This document shows, in pieces, positions 7,999 through 16,275 of a stretch of 64,000 bases of DNA. The DNA is from Arthrobacter gallicola (GTDB taxonomy: Bacteria; Actinomycetota; Actinomycetes; Actinomycetales; Micrococcaceae): assembly GCF_014836775.1 (NCBI RefSeq), contig NZ_JACSQD010000004.1, forward strand, positions 294,748-358,747, in the 5' to 3' direction. Within the stretch, counting starts at the first letter, position 1. Each line of letters opens with the position of its first letter. Under the pieces are notes generated by a model. It made no database searches. It saw only the letters and a list, made by a program, of their open reading frames with translations, and was not told the origin of the DNA. The translations under genes and the position numbers were made by a program.

Positions 7999-9282
7999 AT
8001 GAGCATGGCATCGATTACCCTCAAGAACCTCGTCAAGAAGTACGGCGACGGCTTCCCCGCCGTCAACGACGTCAGCCTCGACATTGCCGACGGCGAGTTC
8101 ATCATCCTTGTCGGGCCGTCGGGCTGCGGCAAGTCCACCCTGCTGCGGATGATTGTGGGCCTGGAGGACATCACCTCCGGCGACCTGCTGATCAACGGGG
8201 AACGGGTGAACGACAAGGCGCCCCGCGACCGCAACCTCGCCATGGTGTTCCAGAACTACGCCCTGTACCCGCACCTGACCGTGTTCGAGAACATCGCGTT
8301 TCCGCTCCGGCTGAACAAAGGCAAATACTCGGATGACCAGGTGCGCAAGCTTGTCCATGAGGCTGCGGACACGCTGGAGCTGACCGAACACCTGGACCGC
8401 AAGCCCGGCAATCTCTCCGGTGGCCAGCGCCAGCGGGTGGCCATGGGCCGGGCGATCGTCCGGCAGGCCGACGCGTTCCTGTTCGACGAACCGCTGTCCA
8501 ACCTGGACGCCAAGCTCCGCGGGCAGATGAGGTCGGAAATTTCGCAGATGCAGCGCCGGCTCGGGGTCACCAGCGTGTATGTCACGCACGACCAGACCGA
8601 GGCCATGACGCTCGGGGACCGCGTCGCTGTCCTGAAAAAGGGCATTCTCCAGCAGGTCGCCTCTCCGCGGGAACTCTATGAACAGCCGGTGAACCTCTTT
8701 GTGGCAGGCTTCATCGGGTCCCCGTCGATGAACTTCCTCCCAGCGACGTTCAAGGAAGGCAACATCCTTGAGACGGCTGTGGGCGACATTCAGATCCCAG
8801 AGGACAAGGCAGCGAAGGCCGCCGGAAAGAAAGTGGTTTTAGTGGGCATCCGCCCCGAGTTCTTCGAGGACGCTTCCCTGGTCGAAGAACACAAGAAAAG
8901 CCATGGTTCCACGTTCAAGGCCCACATCACCCACACCGAGTGGCTCGGCAACGAGCAGTACGGCTACATCCACTTCGATCCGACTCCCGAGGTACGGGAG
9001 CTGCTGGATAACCTGGCTCGGGATATGGACGCAGAGGAGCTGCGCCCGCAGGTCGTGGTGACGCTCGACGCCGCCAGCCGGGTCCGGGGCGGACGAGAAG
9101 CCGAGCTGTGGCTCGATACCCGCAAGATCCACCTTTTCGACCCCGAGAGCGGGGACAACCTGACCAGGGACCCGGAAGCAGGCGCCGAGCTCACCGAGGA
9201 AGCCAATGCCCGGCGGGCCGAGGAAATCGCGATGGCCAAGCAGGAACTCCAGCAGGCCACGGCCACACCGGCTGAATCCTAG
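7999..9282 (+). CDS. ABC sugar transporter ATPase, SugC/UgpC/MsmK-like
   Basis: 427 residues. Walker A is GPSGCGKST (39-47), the signature LSGGQRQR, and Walker B FLFDEPLSNLDAKL, followed by the switch histidine in VYVTHDQTEAMTLGD. The C-terminal half is the MalK-type OB-fold regulatory domain, extended by an acidic tail. ATG 7999 has AAGGAG directly upstream. It is the last gene of the importer operon and energises the two permeases at the inner face of the membrane. At 427 residues it is longer than the usual 360-390, owing to insertions in the regulatory domain and the tail. Confidence 0.9.
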   Translation: MSMASITLKNLVKKYGDGFPAVNDVSLDIADGEFIILVGPSGCGKSTLLRMIVGLEDITSGDLLINGERVNDKAPRDRNLAMVFQNYALYPHLTVFENIAFPLRLNKGKYSDDQVRKLVHEAADTLELTEHLDRKPGNLSGGQRQRVAMGRAIVRQADAFLFDEPLSNLDAKLRGQMRSEISQMQRRLGVTSVYVTHDQTEAMTLGDRVAVLKKGILQQVASPRELYEQPVNLFVAGFIGSPSMNFLPATFKEGNILETAVGDIQIPEDKAAKAAGKKVVLVGIRPEFFEDASLVEEHKKSHGSTFKAHITHTEWLGNEQYGYIHFDPTPEVRELLDNLARDMDAEELRPQVVVTLDAASRVRGGREAELWLDTRKIHLFDPESGDNLTRDPEAGAELTEEANARRAEEIAMAKQELQQATATPAES

Positions 9283-9300
9283 GCAACGGGTCCGGCAACT

Positions 9301-9339
9301 CAGACCCGGCCAGCCGCGGCTAGCGGCCGGCCGGGTCTG
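9301..9339 (+). terminator. hairpin terminator after the importer operon
   Basis: CAGACCCGGCC (9301-9311) pairs perfectly with GGCCGGGTCTG (9329-9339), and CCGC/GCGG extends the stem after a two-base bulge. No long T run follows, as is common in actinobacteria. Confidence 0.7.
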
Positions 9340-9371
9340 AGACCTGCGTGCTCTGCAGGTAACGTAAGAGC

Positions 9372-10355
9372 GTGCAGGGAACATCACCGGTAATTAAGGC
9401 AGTGACCATCTGGCTCACTGCCCTCATGCTCACCATCGCGGCCGCCGTCGTCGTGATCTGGCTCGTCAACGCCAAGGCCTATGGCCCGGGCAAGCAGGTG
9501 GAGAATTATCTCCAGGCACTGCAGGACGGAAACGGCGCGCAGGCACTTGGACTGCTGAACGCCGAGGTTCCGGACGCCAACGCCGTCCTGCTGGACGGCG
9601 ACGCACTGCGGAACTCCACAGCTGGGTTGGAAGTGCTGGACCTCGAGGAAGTCGAGACAGCCGTGGACAACCGAACAGATGTGGTTGTCAGTTACCGGCT
9701 GGACGGCGCTGAGGAGAAGTCCACCTTCCAGCTGGAGAAGACCGGGACCAGCTGGGTGTTTTTCGACCAGTGGGTTTTCCGGCCAACCACTCTCCCGGCG
9801 GTTCGGGTCAATGCCGCCAACCAGAACGAGGCCGAGCTCAACGGCGCCCGGGTCGCCCTGCCGGAGGGCACCAACACCTTCGCGGCGTTCTATCCGTCGC
9901 GGGTTGCCGCGTCCTTTACCAGCGGATTCTTCGAAGCCCCGGAACAGACCGGCGTACTTGCGGCACCGTCAGGCTCGCTGGATCTGACGCTCCGCAGCCA
10001 GGCAACCCCGGCCCTGGTTGAAGCGGTTGACGCCCGGGTACATGAGTTTTTGGACAGCTGTGCGGGCGAGCAGAACCGGCTGGCCCCCGCAGGCTGCCCG
10101 TTTTACCACCTGACGAACAACCGGGTGGAGCCTCCCATCACCTGGGAAATCACCAAGTACCCCACTGTGGAGATCTCTCCGGCCGACGGTCACTGGGTGC
10201 TTGCCCCGCTGCAGGGATCAGCACGGGTCACTGCCACCCAGACGGATCTGTTCTCCGGTGTGCAGAGCCCGCTGGTGGAGGACAAGGACTTCTCCTTCGG
10301 CGCCCGGCTGTCGGTTAACGGCCAGGACATCAGCCTCACCGCGGTCATCGAATAG
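9372..10355 (+). CDS. membrane-anchored protein of unknown function
   Basis: 327 residues starting at GTG. One N-terminal membrane segment (about 8-32, VTIWLTALMLTIAAAVVVIWLV) anchors a large domain predicted to be outside the cell. No lipobox is present. The outer part has repeated beta-rich stretches, including VVVSYRLDGAEEKSTFQL and SGSLDLTLRSQATPALVEAV, and a pair of cysteines (SCAGEQNRLAPAGCP) that could form a disulfide. I do not recognise a named family. A terminator separates it from the sugar importer, so a functional link is not supported. No strong ribosome site is seen (AAGAG close to the start). Confidence 0.75.
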   Translation: MQGTSPVIKAVTIWLTALMLTIAAAVVVIWLVNAKAYGPGKQVENYLQALQDGNGAQALGLLNAEVPDANAVLLDGDALRNSTAGLEVLDLEEVETAVDNRTDVVVSYRLDGAEEKSTFQLEKTGTSWVFFDQWVFRPTTLPAVRVNAANQNEAELNGARVALPEGTNTFAAFYPSRVAASFTSGFFEAPEQTGVLAAPSGSLDLTLRSQATPALVEAVDARVHEFLDSCAGEQNRLAPAGCPFYHLTNNRVEPPITWEITKYPTVEISPADGHWVLAPLQGSARVTATQTDLFSGVQSPLVEDKDFSFGARLSVNGQDISLTAVIE

Positions 10356-10375
10356 CCTTCCCGCACACAGTCAAA

Positions 10376-10412
10376 AAGCGCCGCTTCCAGGATTTTCGTG
10401 GAAGCGGCGCTT
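10376..10412. terminator. bidirectional terminator between convergent genes
   Basis: AAGCGCCGCTTCCA (10376-10389) and TGGAAGCGGCGCTT (10399-10412) form a perfect 14-base stem with a nine-base loop. Read leftward it is followed by five T residues; it serves the converging genes ending at 10355 and 10439. Confidence 0.85.
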
Positions 10413-10438
10413 CTTGAGTGTGGCCGAAAGCTCCGGGT

Positions 10439-12349
10439 TTAGTCCAGGCCGCGCAGGTCCAGGGTGAGTTCCGTTTCGCCACCGGGCTGGACTACAACGG
10501 GGATGCCCCAGTCCTGCTGGTAGAGGTGGCATGCCGCGTGATCCGGGATTTCCCCGCCGGGCTCTCCGTCGCAGGCCGCCGCGCGGGCGGTGATGTGCAG
10601 AACGCCCTCGGCGACGGTGTCGGAGAGCACCAGTTCACGGACCAGGCCGACGGCGGTGCCGCCGCCCGAAACCAGCAGCTCCTCCGGCGAAGCGGAGATC
10701 TTCAGCTGCGTCGGGTCACCCCACCGGTCGTCCAGCTTCTGCCCCTTGGGCGCTGAGAACCGGACGGTCAGGCCCAGCGGACCCGCCTCAATGGCCGTTT
10801 TGGGCCGCTGCGTCTGGCGGGCGCCCTCGTCCACGGACTGCGCTTCCTTCGGGACCGGGATGCGCACCAGCTGGTGCTTGTTCGCTTCCACAACCACCAG
10901 CAGCGGTTCCTCCGCCGTGGTGTCCAGCAGGACGCCGGAGGGCTCCGCCAGGCCGCGGGACAGGGTGGAGACGGTGCCGGTGGCCGGATCGTAGCGGCGG
11001 ACAGCCCCGTTGTAGGTGTCCGCGATGGCCACTGAACCGTCCGGCAGTACCGTCACGCCCAGCGGGTGCTGCAGCCGTGCCTCCGCGGCGTCACCGTCGC
11101 GGTAGCCGAAGTCGAACAGGCCGGCACCGATTGCGGTTTCCACGGTCACGGCCGTCCGGTCACCGCTGGTGTCGAACGTCAGTTTCCGCAGGGCAGAGGT
11201 TTCCGAGTCGGCCACCCAGATGGCGCCGTCGGCGTCCTGGGCCAGACCGGATGACTGCGCGAACCACGCGGCGTCACCTTCGCCGTCGAGCAGCCCTTCC
11301 AGCCCGGTGCCGGCGATAATGCCCAGGGCGCCGGTTGTGGGGTCGAAGCCGAAGATCTGGTGGGTGCCGGCCATCGCCACGACCACTTTGCCCAGGGTGG
11401 TGGACCAGAGAACGTCCCACGGCGAGGACAGCGAGGTGCCCAGCGGGTCCGTGCCCAGCTCGGTGGACGGCACTGCGGCCTGGTTCTCGGCGTCCAGCAG
11501 GCGCTGCACTCCGTTACCGGCCACGGTGGTGACGGCACCGGTGGCCAGGTTCACGCCCCGGAGGCGGTGGTTGACGGTGTCCGCAACGATCACGTCGTAG
11601 TCCAGGGTCTCGGCAACCGCCGCCGGCAGCACGGCCAGGCCCTGCGGTTCGTTGAACCGTGCGGTTCCGGCGTCGCCGTCCCGCCATCCCTTGGTGCCCT
11701 CACCGATGACACGGCGGACGGTTGTGAGGTCTGCTTCGAGTTCAACCAGCCGGTGGTGTCCCGTGTCCGTGACGAGGAAGGTGCCTTCCGGCAGGGCTAC
11801 TGCCTTGCCCGGGAACCGAAGGTCCCCGGAGGTCGCTTCGGCCGGAACGTACGGCCCGTTACCACGGTGCAGGGTGCCCTTCGCCTCATGCTCGGCAATG
11901 AGCTCGGCCACCAGCGACTCCAGGCCGGCTGCATGGCCCTCACCGGACAGATGAGCCACGATGTAGCCCTCCGGATCAATAACAACGAGGGTCGGCCAGG
12001 CGCGTGCGGTGTAGGCCTGCCAGGTGACAAGCTCCGGATCATCGAGCACGGGGTGCTGAATTTCGTAGCGCTCGACGGCGGCAGCCAGGGCAACAGGGTC
12101 CGCTTCGTGCTCGAACTTGGGCGAGTGGACTCCCACCGTGACCAGGACGTCGGAGTATTTCGCTTCCAGCGGCCGCAGTTCGTCCAGCACGTGCAGGCAG
12201 TTGATGCAGCAGAACGTCCAGAAATCGAGGAGGACGATCTTTCCCCTGAGATCTTCCAGGCCAAGCTGCTTGCCGCCTGTGTTGAGCCAGTTGCGGCCTG
12301 CAAGCTCGGAAGCCCGCACGCGATATCCGGCACGTACCGTTTCAGTCAT
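10439..12349 (-). CDS. thioredoxin-like / NHL-repeat protein
   Basis: 636 residues. The first 160 form a TlpA/thioredoxin-like domain with the motif DFWTFCCINC, followed by a cis-proline context (ARAWPTLVVIDPEG). The middle contains several NHL beta-propeller repeats (VADTVNHRLRGVNLATGAVT, VADSETSALRKL, IADTYNGAVRRYDP). The architecture and CCINC motif match the NHLRC2 type. No signal peptide is seen, so it is probably cytoplasmic. Its start overlaps the stop of the upstream CopD-CtaG gene (ATGA), so the two are one transcription and translation unit. A role in thiol or copper handling for oxidase assembly is suggested by that link but not shown. The 3' end shares a bidirectional terminator. 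Confidence 0.85.
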   Translation of the reverse strand: MTETVRAGYRVRASELAGRNWLNTGGKQLGLEDLRGKIVLLDFWTFCCINCLHVLDELRPLEAKYSDVLVTVGVHSPKFEHEADPVALAAAVERYEIQHPVLDDPELVTWQAYTARAWPTLVVIDPEGYIVAHLSGEGHAAGLESLVAELIAEHEAKGTLHRGNGPYVPAEATSGDLRFPGKAVALPEGTFLVTDTGHHRLVELEADLTTVRRVIGEGTKGWRDGDAGTARFNEPQGLAVLPAAVAETLDYDVIVADTVNHRLRGVNLATGAVTTVAGNGVQRLLDAENQAAVPSTELGTDPLGTSLSSPWDVLWSTTLGKVVVAMAGTHQIFGFDPTTGALGIIAGTGLEGLLDGEGDAAWFAQSSGLAQDADGAIWVADSETSALRKLTFDTSGDRTAVTVETAIGAGLFDFGYRDGDAAEARLQHPLGVTVLPDGSVAIADTYNGAVRRYDPATGTVSTLSRGLAEPSGVLLDTTAEEPLLVVVEANKHQLVRIPVPKEAQSVDEGARQTQRPKTAIEAGPLGLTVRFSAPKGQKLDDRWGDPTQLKISASPEELLVSGGGTAVGLVRELVLSDTVAEGVLHITARAAACDGEPGGEIPDHAACHLYQQDWGIPVVVQPGGETELTLDLRGLD

Positions 12350-14490
12350 CGATGTTCTCCTTGGTCTGTCCTTGCATCGCGTTCGGCCAGCTGGGCGAAC
12401 ATATTGTTGTAAGCCGTCAGTTCTGCGTCATTATTCCGTTCGGCGGCCCGGTCCTTGCGTTTGGTTTCACGTGCATCCGAGCGGGACCACTGAACGGCGA
12501 CGCCGATCGCCACCAGGACGGTCGGAATTTCGCCGACGCCCCACATGATGGCACCGCCCAGCTGCTGGTCCGCCAGGGCGCTCAGGCCCCAGTCCCGGCC
12601 CATGTTCCCGAAGTAGGAGGCCTGGATAAGGGAGGTCTGTCCCATCACAGCCACGCCGAAGAACGCGTGGAAGGCCATGGTGGCCAGCAGGATCACCAGC
12701 CGGATCGGATAGGGTGCGCGGTTGGGCAGCGGGTCGATCCCGATCATCGTCAGGACAAAGATGTACCCGGCCAGCAGGAAGTGCAGCACCATCAGCTCGT
12801 GGCCCACGTGCTGGCGCAGTGCGAAGCCGAAGGCCTCCGAGTAGTAGAAGATCACGATGGACCCGGCGAAGTTCACGGCAGCGAAAATCGGATGGGTGAT
12901 GATCTTGGACCAGCGCGAGTGCACACCGATCAGGATCCATTCGCGCAGCCCGCGGCTGCCGTCCATGCGCGGCGTCAGTGCCTTCAGCGCCAGCGCAACC
13001 GGCCCGCCGAGGACCAGGAAAAGCGGAACGACCATGGACAGTGACATGTGCCCGAGCATGTGGGTGCTGAAGAGCACCATGCCGTAGACGGTCGGAGCGC
13101 CCGAGGTGACGTAGGTCAGTGCAATGAGGCCCACGAACCAGGAAATAGTCCGGAGAATCGGCCACTTGACCCCGCGCCGGCGCAGTTTGAGCACTCCCAG
13201 GACGTAGGTCACGGCAAGGGTTGCCGTGATGGCAATCCACAGCCAGTCGGGGCGCCATTCCGTCAAGTAGCGTTCCGGTGTCAGTTCGGGGGGCAGATCG
13301 TAGCCGGTGAGGATGCGGGCCGGGGTGGCGTTGGGCGGGAGTTCCTCCGGACGCGGCGGCGCGGTCCGGGCCAGGGCTGCGGCGACACCGGAGACCGCTG
13401 CCATGATCAGCAGCTCCACTCCGATGAACTGCGTCAGCACCCGGCGTGCGCTGAGACTGCCGACTGTGTCCGCCGGTACTCCCTTTCTCGCAGCGGCACC
13501 GGCCGCCTGGACCGGAAGCCGCGGAATGATCCACTGGCGGTGCAGGAAACCGATAATACCCAGGACGATGGTGGCAGCTGCTTTGAACAGCACCAGCCCG
13601 CCCCACCGGGAATCCAGCTGCTCCAGTGAGGTGATGCGCAGGGACGCGTTGACGATTCCGGACACTGACACCAGTACAAAGCCGAACAGCGCCAGAGCGG
13701 AGAAGCGGCGAAGGACGGCCCCGGTCATGTCCCCGAGCTGCTTGGAGATCACGGCCAGCACGATGATCCCGCCGATCCAGAGGCACACCCCAAGCAGGTG
13801 CAGGCCAATGGAGTTGACGGCGGCGCTGTGGTCGTCGCCGCCCGCGGCGTGTCCCACCAGGGCCATCGGCAGCAAACCCCCGACGGCCAGCGCGGTGGTG
13901 AGGGCCAGCCCGGTCAGGGAGCGGACGCCGAAGGTGAGGGTGGTGACCACCGCGGCAATGATGCTCACAGCCAGCCAGGCCCGGCCGGTGGAGAAGTCGG
14001 TGAGGAAGGAAGCCAGTCCCTCGGTGTAGGACGGGTCCGGGCTCAGCGCGAGGCCGGAGACATCCGAATAGGTGAACAGCAGAACACCGATGGCGGAGAT
14101 CGTCCAGACGGCGGCGGCACCGGCGGCCAGGGCCATGGTCCGGGTGAAGGCTGGGTGTTCCGGCCGGGCTTCCCGCTCTCCCCTGCCCCGGCGTGGACCG
14201 GCGTGCTTGGGCAGGATGACGACGGCGAAGACAAGGGCTCCGATTACGGTGGCGACGGCACCGTTCTGAATGGCCTTGGCGATGGGAAGCCCCCAGCGGG
14301 TGAGCGCTCCGGGGTCGGATAGCTGGGCGGCAGCCGCAGCGCCGGTGAAGAGAAGTGCGACGACCAGCGCCAGGACCATCACAGCTATTCCTGCGGCCAG
14401 CCAGCCGCTGCGGGCGGGGTTGCCGGGCGCGGACGCGGAACCGGTGGGACGGCCCGGCAGCGTGTTCTGGGTCTTGGCAGTGTTTGGCAC
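12346..14490 (-). CDS. fused CopD-CtaG copper/cytochrome oxidase assembly membrane protein
   Basis: 714 residues with many membrane helices. The N-terminal half (about 30-370) resembles CopD, a copper-transport family (GHAAGGDDHSAAVNSIGLHLLG). The C-terminal half (about 400-680) matches caa3-type CtaG (STHMLGHMSLSMVVPLFLV, LHFLLAGYIFVLTMIGIDPLPN), which supplies copper to cytochrome c oxidase. Histidines in both halves are likely metal ligands. The fusion is known in actinobacteria. The start is GTG with only a weak GAGAAT upstream. It is the first gene of a two-gene operon with the NHL/thioredoxin protein. Confidence 0.88.
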   Translation of the reverse strand: MPNTAKTQNTLPGRPTGSASAPGNPARSGWLAAGIAVMVLALVVALLFTGAAAAAQLSDPGALTRWGLPIAKAIQNGAVATVIGALVFAVVILPKHAGPRRGRGEREARPEHPAFTRTMALAAGAAAVWTISAIGVLLFTYSDVSGLALSPDPSYTEGLASFLTDFSTGRAWLAVSIIAAVVTTLTFGVRSLTGLALTTALAVGGLLPMALVGHAAGGDDHSAAVNSIGLHLLGVCLWIGGIIVLAVISKQLGDMTGAVLRRFSALALFGFVLVSVSGIVNASLRITSLEQLDSRWGGLVLFKAAATIVLGIIGFLHRQWIIPRLPVQAAGAAARKGVPADTVGSLSARRVLTQFIGVELLIMAAVSGVAAALARTAPPRPEELPPNATPARILTGYDLPPELTPERYLTEWRPDWLWIAITATLAVTYVLGVLKLRRRGVKWPILRTISWFVGLIALTYVTSGAPTVYGMVLFSTHMLGHMSLSMVVPLFLVLGGPVALALKALTPRMDGSRGLREWILIGVHSRWSKIITHPIFAAVNFAGSIVIFYYSEAFGFALRQHVGHELMVLHFLLAGYIFVLTMIGIDPLPNRAPYPIRLVILLATMAFHAFFGVAVMGQTSLIQASYFGNMGRDWGLSALADQQLGGAIMWGVGEIPTVLVAIGVAVQWSRSDARETKRKDRAAERNNDAELTAYNNMFAQLAERDARTDQGEHR

Positions 14491-14629
14491 GCTATCTATT
14501 CTCTACCCCTTGTAAAAATTGGGCCAATCACCGGTCATACAGCCGGGATGAGCCGCCTCCACATGGCCACAGAACCGGCGGATAACGCAGGACTCGGGTT
14601 TAACTCAGGACGGGCGCTTAACGCAGGAC

Positions 14630-14657
14630 GGGGCCGGCGCCTTCCGGCACCGGCCCC
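14630..14657 (-). terminator. terminator of the HU gene
   Basis: Arms 14630-14641 and 14646-14657 form a 12-base GC stem around a TTCC loop. In the leftward transcript the one mismatch becomes a G-U pair, so the hairpin is complete only for the minus strand, 20 bases beyond the hup stop. Confidence 0.75.
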
Positions 14658-14676
14658 GCCCCAGGACAGCTGGGTC

Positions 14677-14961
14677 CTACTTCTTGGAGACAGCAGCCTT
14701 CAGCTTCGAGCCTGCGGTCAGCTTGACGCTGTGGCCGGCCGGAATCTGGATGGTTTCGCCGGTCTGCGGGTTGCGGCCCTGGCGAGCGGCGCGGTCGGTG
14801 CGCTCAACAGCAAGCCAGCCCGGGATGGTGATCTTCTCGCCGTTGGCAACGGAGGTTGCGAAGATGTCGAAGACGGCATCAAGCACGCCGTTAACGGCGG
14901 TCTGGCTGTTGCCGGACTTTTCTGCGACTGCGGCAACAAGTTCACTGCGGTTCATAGCCAA
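14677..14961 (-). CDS. hup: HU-family DNA-binding protein
   Basis: 94 residues, a typical length without the lysine-rich tail of mycobacterial HU. The protein is a nucleoid-associated dimer that bends DNA. The beta-arm block GRNPQTGETIQIPAGHSVKLTAGSKLK is nearly canonical. The start is taken as TTG (14959-14961): AGGAGG lies eight bases upstream, and the resulting Met-Ala-Met-Asn-Arg-Ser matches relatives. The ATG two codons later would be 14 bases from that site. Upstream is an unusual A-tract region described separately. The gene is monocistronic with its own terminator. Confidence 0.95.
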   Translation of the reverse strand: MAMNRSELVAAVAEKSGNSQTAVNGVLDAVFDIFATSVANGEKITIPGWLAVERTDRAARQGRNPQTGETIQIPAGHSVKLTAGSKLKAAVSKK

Positions 14962-15060
14962 TTTATGTCCTCCTGGACTCTGGTGTTTAGCGCGAGCGGT
15001 TCACGGATGCGAAACCGCCTCTGTTCGAAAACTTACCAGCTTGGCGGGATAAATCTCGCT

Positions 15061-15100
15061 AAAAACCGCGGTTTTTCGCGGTTTTTTCGGGTTTTTTCCC
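15061..15100 (-). promoter_or_regulatory. phased A-tracts and palindrome upstream of hup
   Basis: T runs start at 15072, 15082 and 15092 (5, 6 and 6 bases), an exact 10-base period. The block begins with the perfect palindrome AAAAACCGCGGTTTTT (15061-15076). In-phase A-tracts of this sort bend DNA. The block lies about 100-140 bases upstream of the hup start and could be an UP-like element or a binding site for HU or another nucleoid protein. Function is inferred. Confidence 0.5.
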
Positions 15101-15143
15101 AAATTTGACCGGGCAGTCGATTCCGTGGAGCGGAGGGTACGCA

Positions 15144-15178
15144 AAAAGGGCGGCAGCCTCAACGGCTGCCGCCCTTTT
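15144..15178 (-). terminator. terminator of the rpmB-rpmG-rpsN operon
   Basis: AAAAGGGCGGCAGCC (15144-15158) pairs perfectly with GGCTGCCGCCCTTTT (15164-15178) around a five-base loop. Read leftward it ends in a T5 run, 20 bases after the rpsN stop. Confidence 0.9.
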
Positions 15179-15197
15179 CAGGCGTGGAAAGCGGTGC

Positions 15198-15503
15198 TTA
15201 CCAGCTGGACTTCTTGATACCGGGCAGTTCGCCGGCATGTGCCATGTCGCGGAAACGCACGCGGGAGATACCGAACTTCTGGAGGGTACCCCGGGGGCGG
15301 CCGTCGATCTGGTCGCGGTTGCGAAGGCGGACCGGAGAAGCGTTGCGGGGCAGCTTCTGCAGGCCGAGGCGTGCAGCTTCCCGTGCTTCGTCCGTGGCGT
15401 TCGGATCGACCAGGGTCTTCTTCAGTTCGAGGCGCTTGGCAGCGTAGCGCTCAACAACAACCTTGCGCTGCTCGTTGCGGGCAATCTTGGACTTCTTTGC
15501 CAT
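15198..15503 (-). CDS. rpsN: 30S ribosomal protein S14, zinc-independent form
   Basis: 101 residues, the long form. The short zinc form (about 61 residues) has a CxxC...CxxC ribbon; here there is no cysteine at all, so it needs no zinc. The C-terminal block [20 protein letters not shown] is the conserved rRNA-binding region. It follows rpmG by two bases and is the last gene of a three-gene operon. In other actinobacteria this cysteine-free set is repressed by Zur and replaces zinc paralogues when zinc is scarce. I do not see a convincing Zur box here. Confidence 0.96.
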   Translation of the reverse strand: MAKKSKIARNEQRKVVVERYAAKRLELKKTLVDPNATDEAREAARLGLQKLPRNASPVRLRNRDQIDGRPRGTLQKFGISRVRFRDMAHAGELPGIKKSSW

Positions 15504-15505
15504 TC

Positions 15506-15673
15506 TTAGCGCTCCTCACGGAATTCGACGTGCTGGCGGATCTTCGGGTCGTACTTCTTCAGGACCATGCGGTCCGGGTCGTTACGACGGTTCTTGCGGG
15601 TCACGTAGGTGTACCCGGTGCCGGCGGTCGACTTCAGCTTGATGATCGGACGTACGTCCTTATCCTTTGCCAC
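15506..15673 (-). CDS. rpmG: 50S ribosomal protein L33, zinc-independent form
   Basis: 55 residues read directly from the sequence: it begins [20 protein letters not shown] and ends in VEFREER. The central [16 protein letters not shown] is the family signature. No cysteines are present, unlike the zinc form with two CxxC pairs. The start is GTG (15671-15673), overlapping the last base of the rpmB stop region, and the stop lies two bases before rpsN. Tight spacing shows one transcript for the three ribosomal genes. Confidence 0.95.
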   Translation of the reverse strand: MAKDKDVRPIIKLKSTAGTGYTYVTRKNRRNDPDRMVLKKYDPKIRQHVEFREER

Positions 15674-15909
15674 TAGAGCTTCACACCCTTCGCAAGGAGG
15701 TCGGTGACGACTGCGTCAATGCCGCGGACGTCGATCGTCTTGATGCCGCGGGCAGAAACCTGCAGCGTCACGTTGCGGCGCAGGGACGGAACCCAGTAGC
15801 GCTTCTTCTGAATATTCGGGTCGAACCGGCGCTTGTTGCGTCGGTGCGAGTGCGAAATGCTGTGACCAAAGCCGGGAACAGCTCCGGTTACCTGGCAGTA
15901 AGCTGCCAT
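15673..15909 (-). CDS. rpmB: 50S ribosomal protein L28, zinc-independent form
   Basis: 78 residues starting [20 protein letters not shown]. The [19 protein letters not shown] block is the typical basic core. Only one cysteine is present, so the zinc ribbon of the other L28 form is absent. The ATG (15907-15909) has GGAGGAG about five bases upstream. The frame is open further upstream to 16161, but that extension has no family similarity. It is the first gene of rpmB-rpmG-rpsN. Confidence 0.95.
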   Translation of the reverse strand: MAAYCQVTGAVPGFGHSISHSHRRNKRRFDPNIQKKRYWVPSLRRNVTLQVSARGIKTIDVRGIDAVVTDLLAKGVKL

Positions 15910-16275
15910 GATCTCTCCTCCAGTTGTAGTAAATATGACGGTCCTCAAAAAACAAGCACCAAGGCGATGCCGCCGTGGCACCTGCAATAAAGAGCGTCCC
16001 GCCACCAGTTTTGACACCGTTATTACTGCGACTTTCCGGAGGTTGACCTGGCGGGGTGAGATCCAGCCGAAGTGCCTCGCCGCGGGGAAGACGGTGAAGT
16101 TCAGGGAGTCACAGCAAACTGCTGTGACAGCCTTCAATTCTAGGTTTACACGGGCGGCCACGCAAATGACCTGCTCCGCACCGGTGAGGGCCGAACCAGA
16201 TCATAGGCATGACTTAACGCCTTTCCATCCTAGACGCCCGGGGCGTTTGAGCCAAACCGGAGGCACGGCACCGGA
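15910..16275. other. 366-base intergenic region with a perfect inverted repeat
   Basis: This gap lies between the stop of the glgC-like gene and rpmB. GTCACAGCA (16108-16116) and TGCTGTGAC (16120-16128) form a perfect nine-base inverted repeat with a three-base centre, which could be an operator about 200 bases before rpmB or a hairpin. A small palindrome ACGCCCGGGGCGT (16234-16246), 30 bases after the glgC-like stop, could end that transcript. I see no gene and no clear Zur-type TGAAAATNATTTTCA box. Confidence 0.4.

Noticed and set aside
15910..16160. Zur box upstream of rpmB
   Set aside because: No sequence close to TGAAAATNATTTTCA was found on either strand of the gap.
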